From: a bacterium
GTDB lineage: Bacteria > Bacillota_I > Bacilli_A > Acholeplasmatales > JAEDCM01
Direction: 5' to 3'
Length of the DNA: 6,218 nucleotides
Assembly (NCBI GenBank): GCA_024695185.1
Contig: JAILIR010000066.1
Span: forward strand, 1 to 6,218
Shown: piece after piece, positions 5,378 through 6,218 of the stretch
Layout: each line of letters opens with the position of its first letter
How positions within the stretch are numbered: the stretch's first letter is position 1
Translations under genes and position numbers: made by a program
Notes under the pieces: model-generated
The model's input: the letters and a program-made list of their open reading frames with translations, nothing else
Told to the model about the DNA's origin: nothing
Database searches by the model: none

Positions 5378-6218
5378 ATGACAATAAAATATGTTAAGAA
5401 ATTCTTATTTAATATTGCCATATTGTTTTCTTTAATTCTTGTTTTATTTGGATGCAAGAAGAATGATTTAAAAGACTTCAGATACGAAAAGACAGATAAT
5501 GAAACAATCATAACAGGATTAAAAAATATAAAAGCAAAAGAATTATATATTCCTGAAGGTGTAACAGGTATTAAGGAGCATGCTTTTGATGGATGCTATC
5601 AATTAGATTTAATATCTATTCCTCTAAGTCTAAAGACAATCGACATTACTGCGATTGCTCGTCATGGAATTAAAGAGATATATTATTCAGGAACAATTAT
5701 AGATTGGCTAAATATAAATGTTGATTATTTTGATATAGATGAAGCTATGTCATTTGTGCCATTTTTAGATTTTCGTAAAGTGTATTTTCATGATGAAGAT
5801 GGCACCATCGAAAAAAAAGGCAAAAAATATAGTTTGATTGATAGGATAATAATACCAGATGGTACAACAGAAATAGGTAATTGCCTTTTTTCTGGCCAAA
5901 AAGCAATAAAAAGTATTGTTTTTCCTAATAGTGTTACAAAAATAGGAAACGGATCATTTGCAATGTGTGATTTTAGTTTTACTGAACTTGATTTGCCTGA
6001 CAACCTTATATCAATAGGCAAATTTGCTTTCTGCCAAGATACTAATATCAAAACAATTAGGATACCTAAGAGCTTAGAATATATTGGTAGTTCAGCATTT
6101 AGAAAATGTAATATAACAACTGTTTATTATGAAGGAAGCGAAGAAGATTGGAATAAAATAACAATTGACGAGAATTGGAACCAATCTTTATTAAATGCTG
6201 ATATTATATTTAACAGTT
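5378..6218 (+). CDS. BspA-like leucine-rich-repeat lipoprotein (5' part, runs off the window)
   Basis: An open frame from ATG 5378 continues in phase to the window end (280 codons, no stop). The first 26 residues are a lipoprotein signal: basic TIKYVKK, a hydrophobic core, and lipobox L23-F24-G25-C26, so the mature protein should be anchored to the outer face of the membrane through C26. LRR_5/TpLRR (BspA-type) repeats follow, recognisable by I-P-x-x-x-x-x-I-x-x-x-A-F-x-x-C: starting near residues 58 (IPEGVTGIKEHAF), 157, 181, 205 and 228 (RIPKSLEYIGSSAF). Two YYxG[ST]xxDW motifs, at 102-110 and 250-258, typically close an LRR block in this family, so at least two blocks are present. Such proteins occur in host-associated bacteria and protists; BspA itself binds fibronectin and fibrinogen, but the ligand here is unknown. 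It is probably co-expressed with the PPC-repeat protein. The C-terminus and terminator lie beyond the window. Confidence 0.88.
   Translation, partial: MTIKYVKKFLFNIAILFSLILVLFGCKKNDLKDFRYEKTDNETIITGLKNIKAKELYIPEGVTGIKEHAFDGCYQLDLISIPLSLKTIDITAIARHGIKEIYYSGTIIDWLNINVDYFDIDEAMSFVPFLDFRKVYFHDEDGTIEKKGKKYSLIDRIIIPDGTTEIGNCLFSGQKAIKSIVFPNSVTKIGNGSFAMCDFSFTELDLPDNLISIGKFAFCQDTNIKTIRIPKSLEYIGSSAFRKCNITTVYYEGSEEDWNKITIDENWNQSLLNADIIFNS

Noticed and set aside
5788..6051. Antisense open frame of 87 codons within the lipoprotein gene
   Set aside because: The opposite strand encodes several in-phase LRR repeats, which explains the open frame as a shadow of repetitive codons.
1..6218. Mollicute genetic code 4 (TGA as tryptophan), suggested by the AT-rich composition
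   Set aside because: Tryptophans are coded by TGG throughout, and the PPC gene ends in TGA followed by TAA with the next RBS and start correctly placed.
1..6218. CRISPR array, insertion sequence, tRNA or phage attachment site
   Set aside because: No regularly spaced repeats, transposase motifs, tRNA cloverleaf sequences or long flanking repeats were found by eye. The only direct repeats are the two terminators.

Overview
The window looks like a chromosomal segment of a low-GC, Gram-positive-type bacterium (Firmicutes/Bacilli, possibly an uncultured gut lineage). The DNA is strongly AT-rich (GC was not counted). Ribosome-binding sites are strong GGAGG types, one promoter matches the housekeeping consensus, and terminators are short GC-stem/T-tract hairpins. 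Stops are TAG, TAA and TGA, and tryptophan is read from TGG, so the standard bacterial code applies and not the Mycoplasma code. The lineage is inferred from style and gene content only.

Layout, all genes on the + strand. (1) 1-209 is an AT-rich leader with a candidate promoter and an AT-rich inverted repeat. (2) 210-1814 encodes FakA (YloV/DAK2 family), the ATP-dependent fatty acid kinase subunit that passes exogenous fatty acids to phospholipid synthesis; a hairpin terminator begins inside its stop codon. (3) 1952-2485 is a stand-alone gene for a small three-helix membrane protein with a C-terminal four-cysteine, zinc-ribbon-like motif, closed by a terminator almost identical to the fakA one. 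(4) 2553-2606 is a consensus promoter (TTGACA, 17 bp, TATAAT) whose -35 end and spacer are covered by one arm of an 11-bp perfect inverted repeat. (5) 2629-5373 encodes a 914-residue exported protein: a signal peptide, a long region I do not recognise, and three PPC-like beta-sandwich repeats at the C-terminus. (6) 5378 to the window end is the 5' part of a lipoprotein gene with BspA/TpLRR-type leucine-rich repeats. Its RBS lies within the end of the preceding gene and its start is 4 nt after that stop.

The first two transcription units are ordinary and separate: lipid metabolism, then an orphan membrane protein. The most interesting part is the right half, where one strong and possibly repressed promoter appears to drive a two-gene surface module (a large PPC-repeat exported protein plus an LRR lipoprotein). 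An adhesion or host/environment interaction role is inference from the domain types; no catalytic motif was seen in either protein. No RNA genes, CRISPR arrays, insertion sequences, transposases or att sites were recognised.
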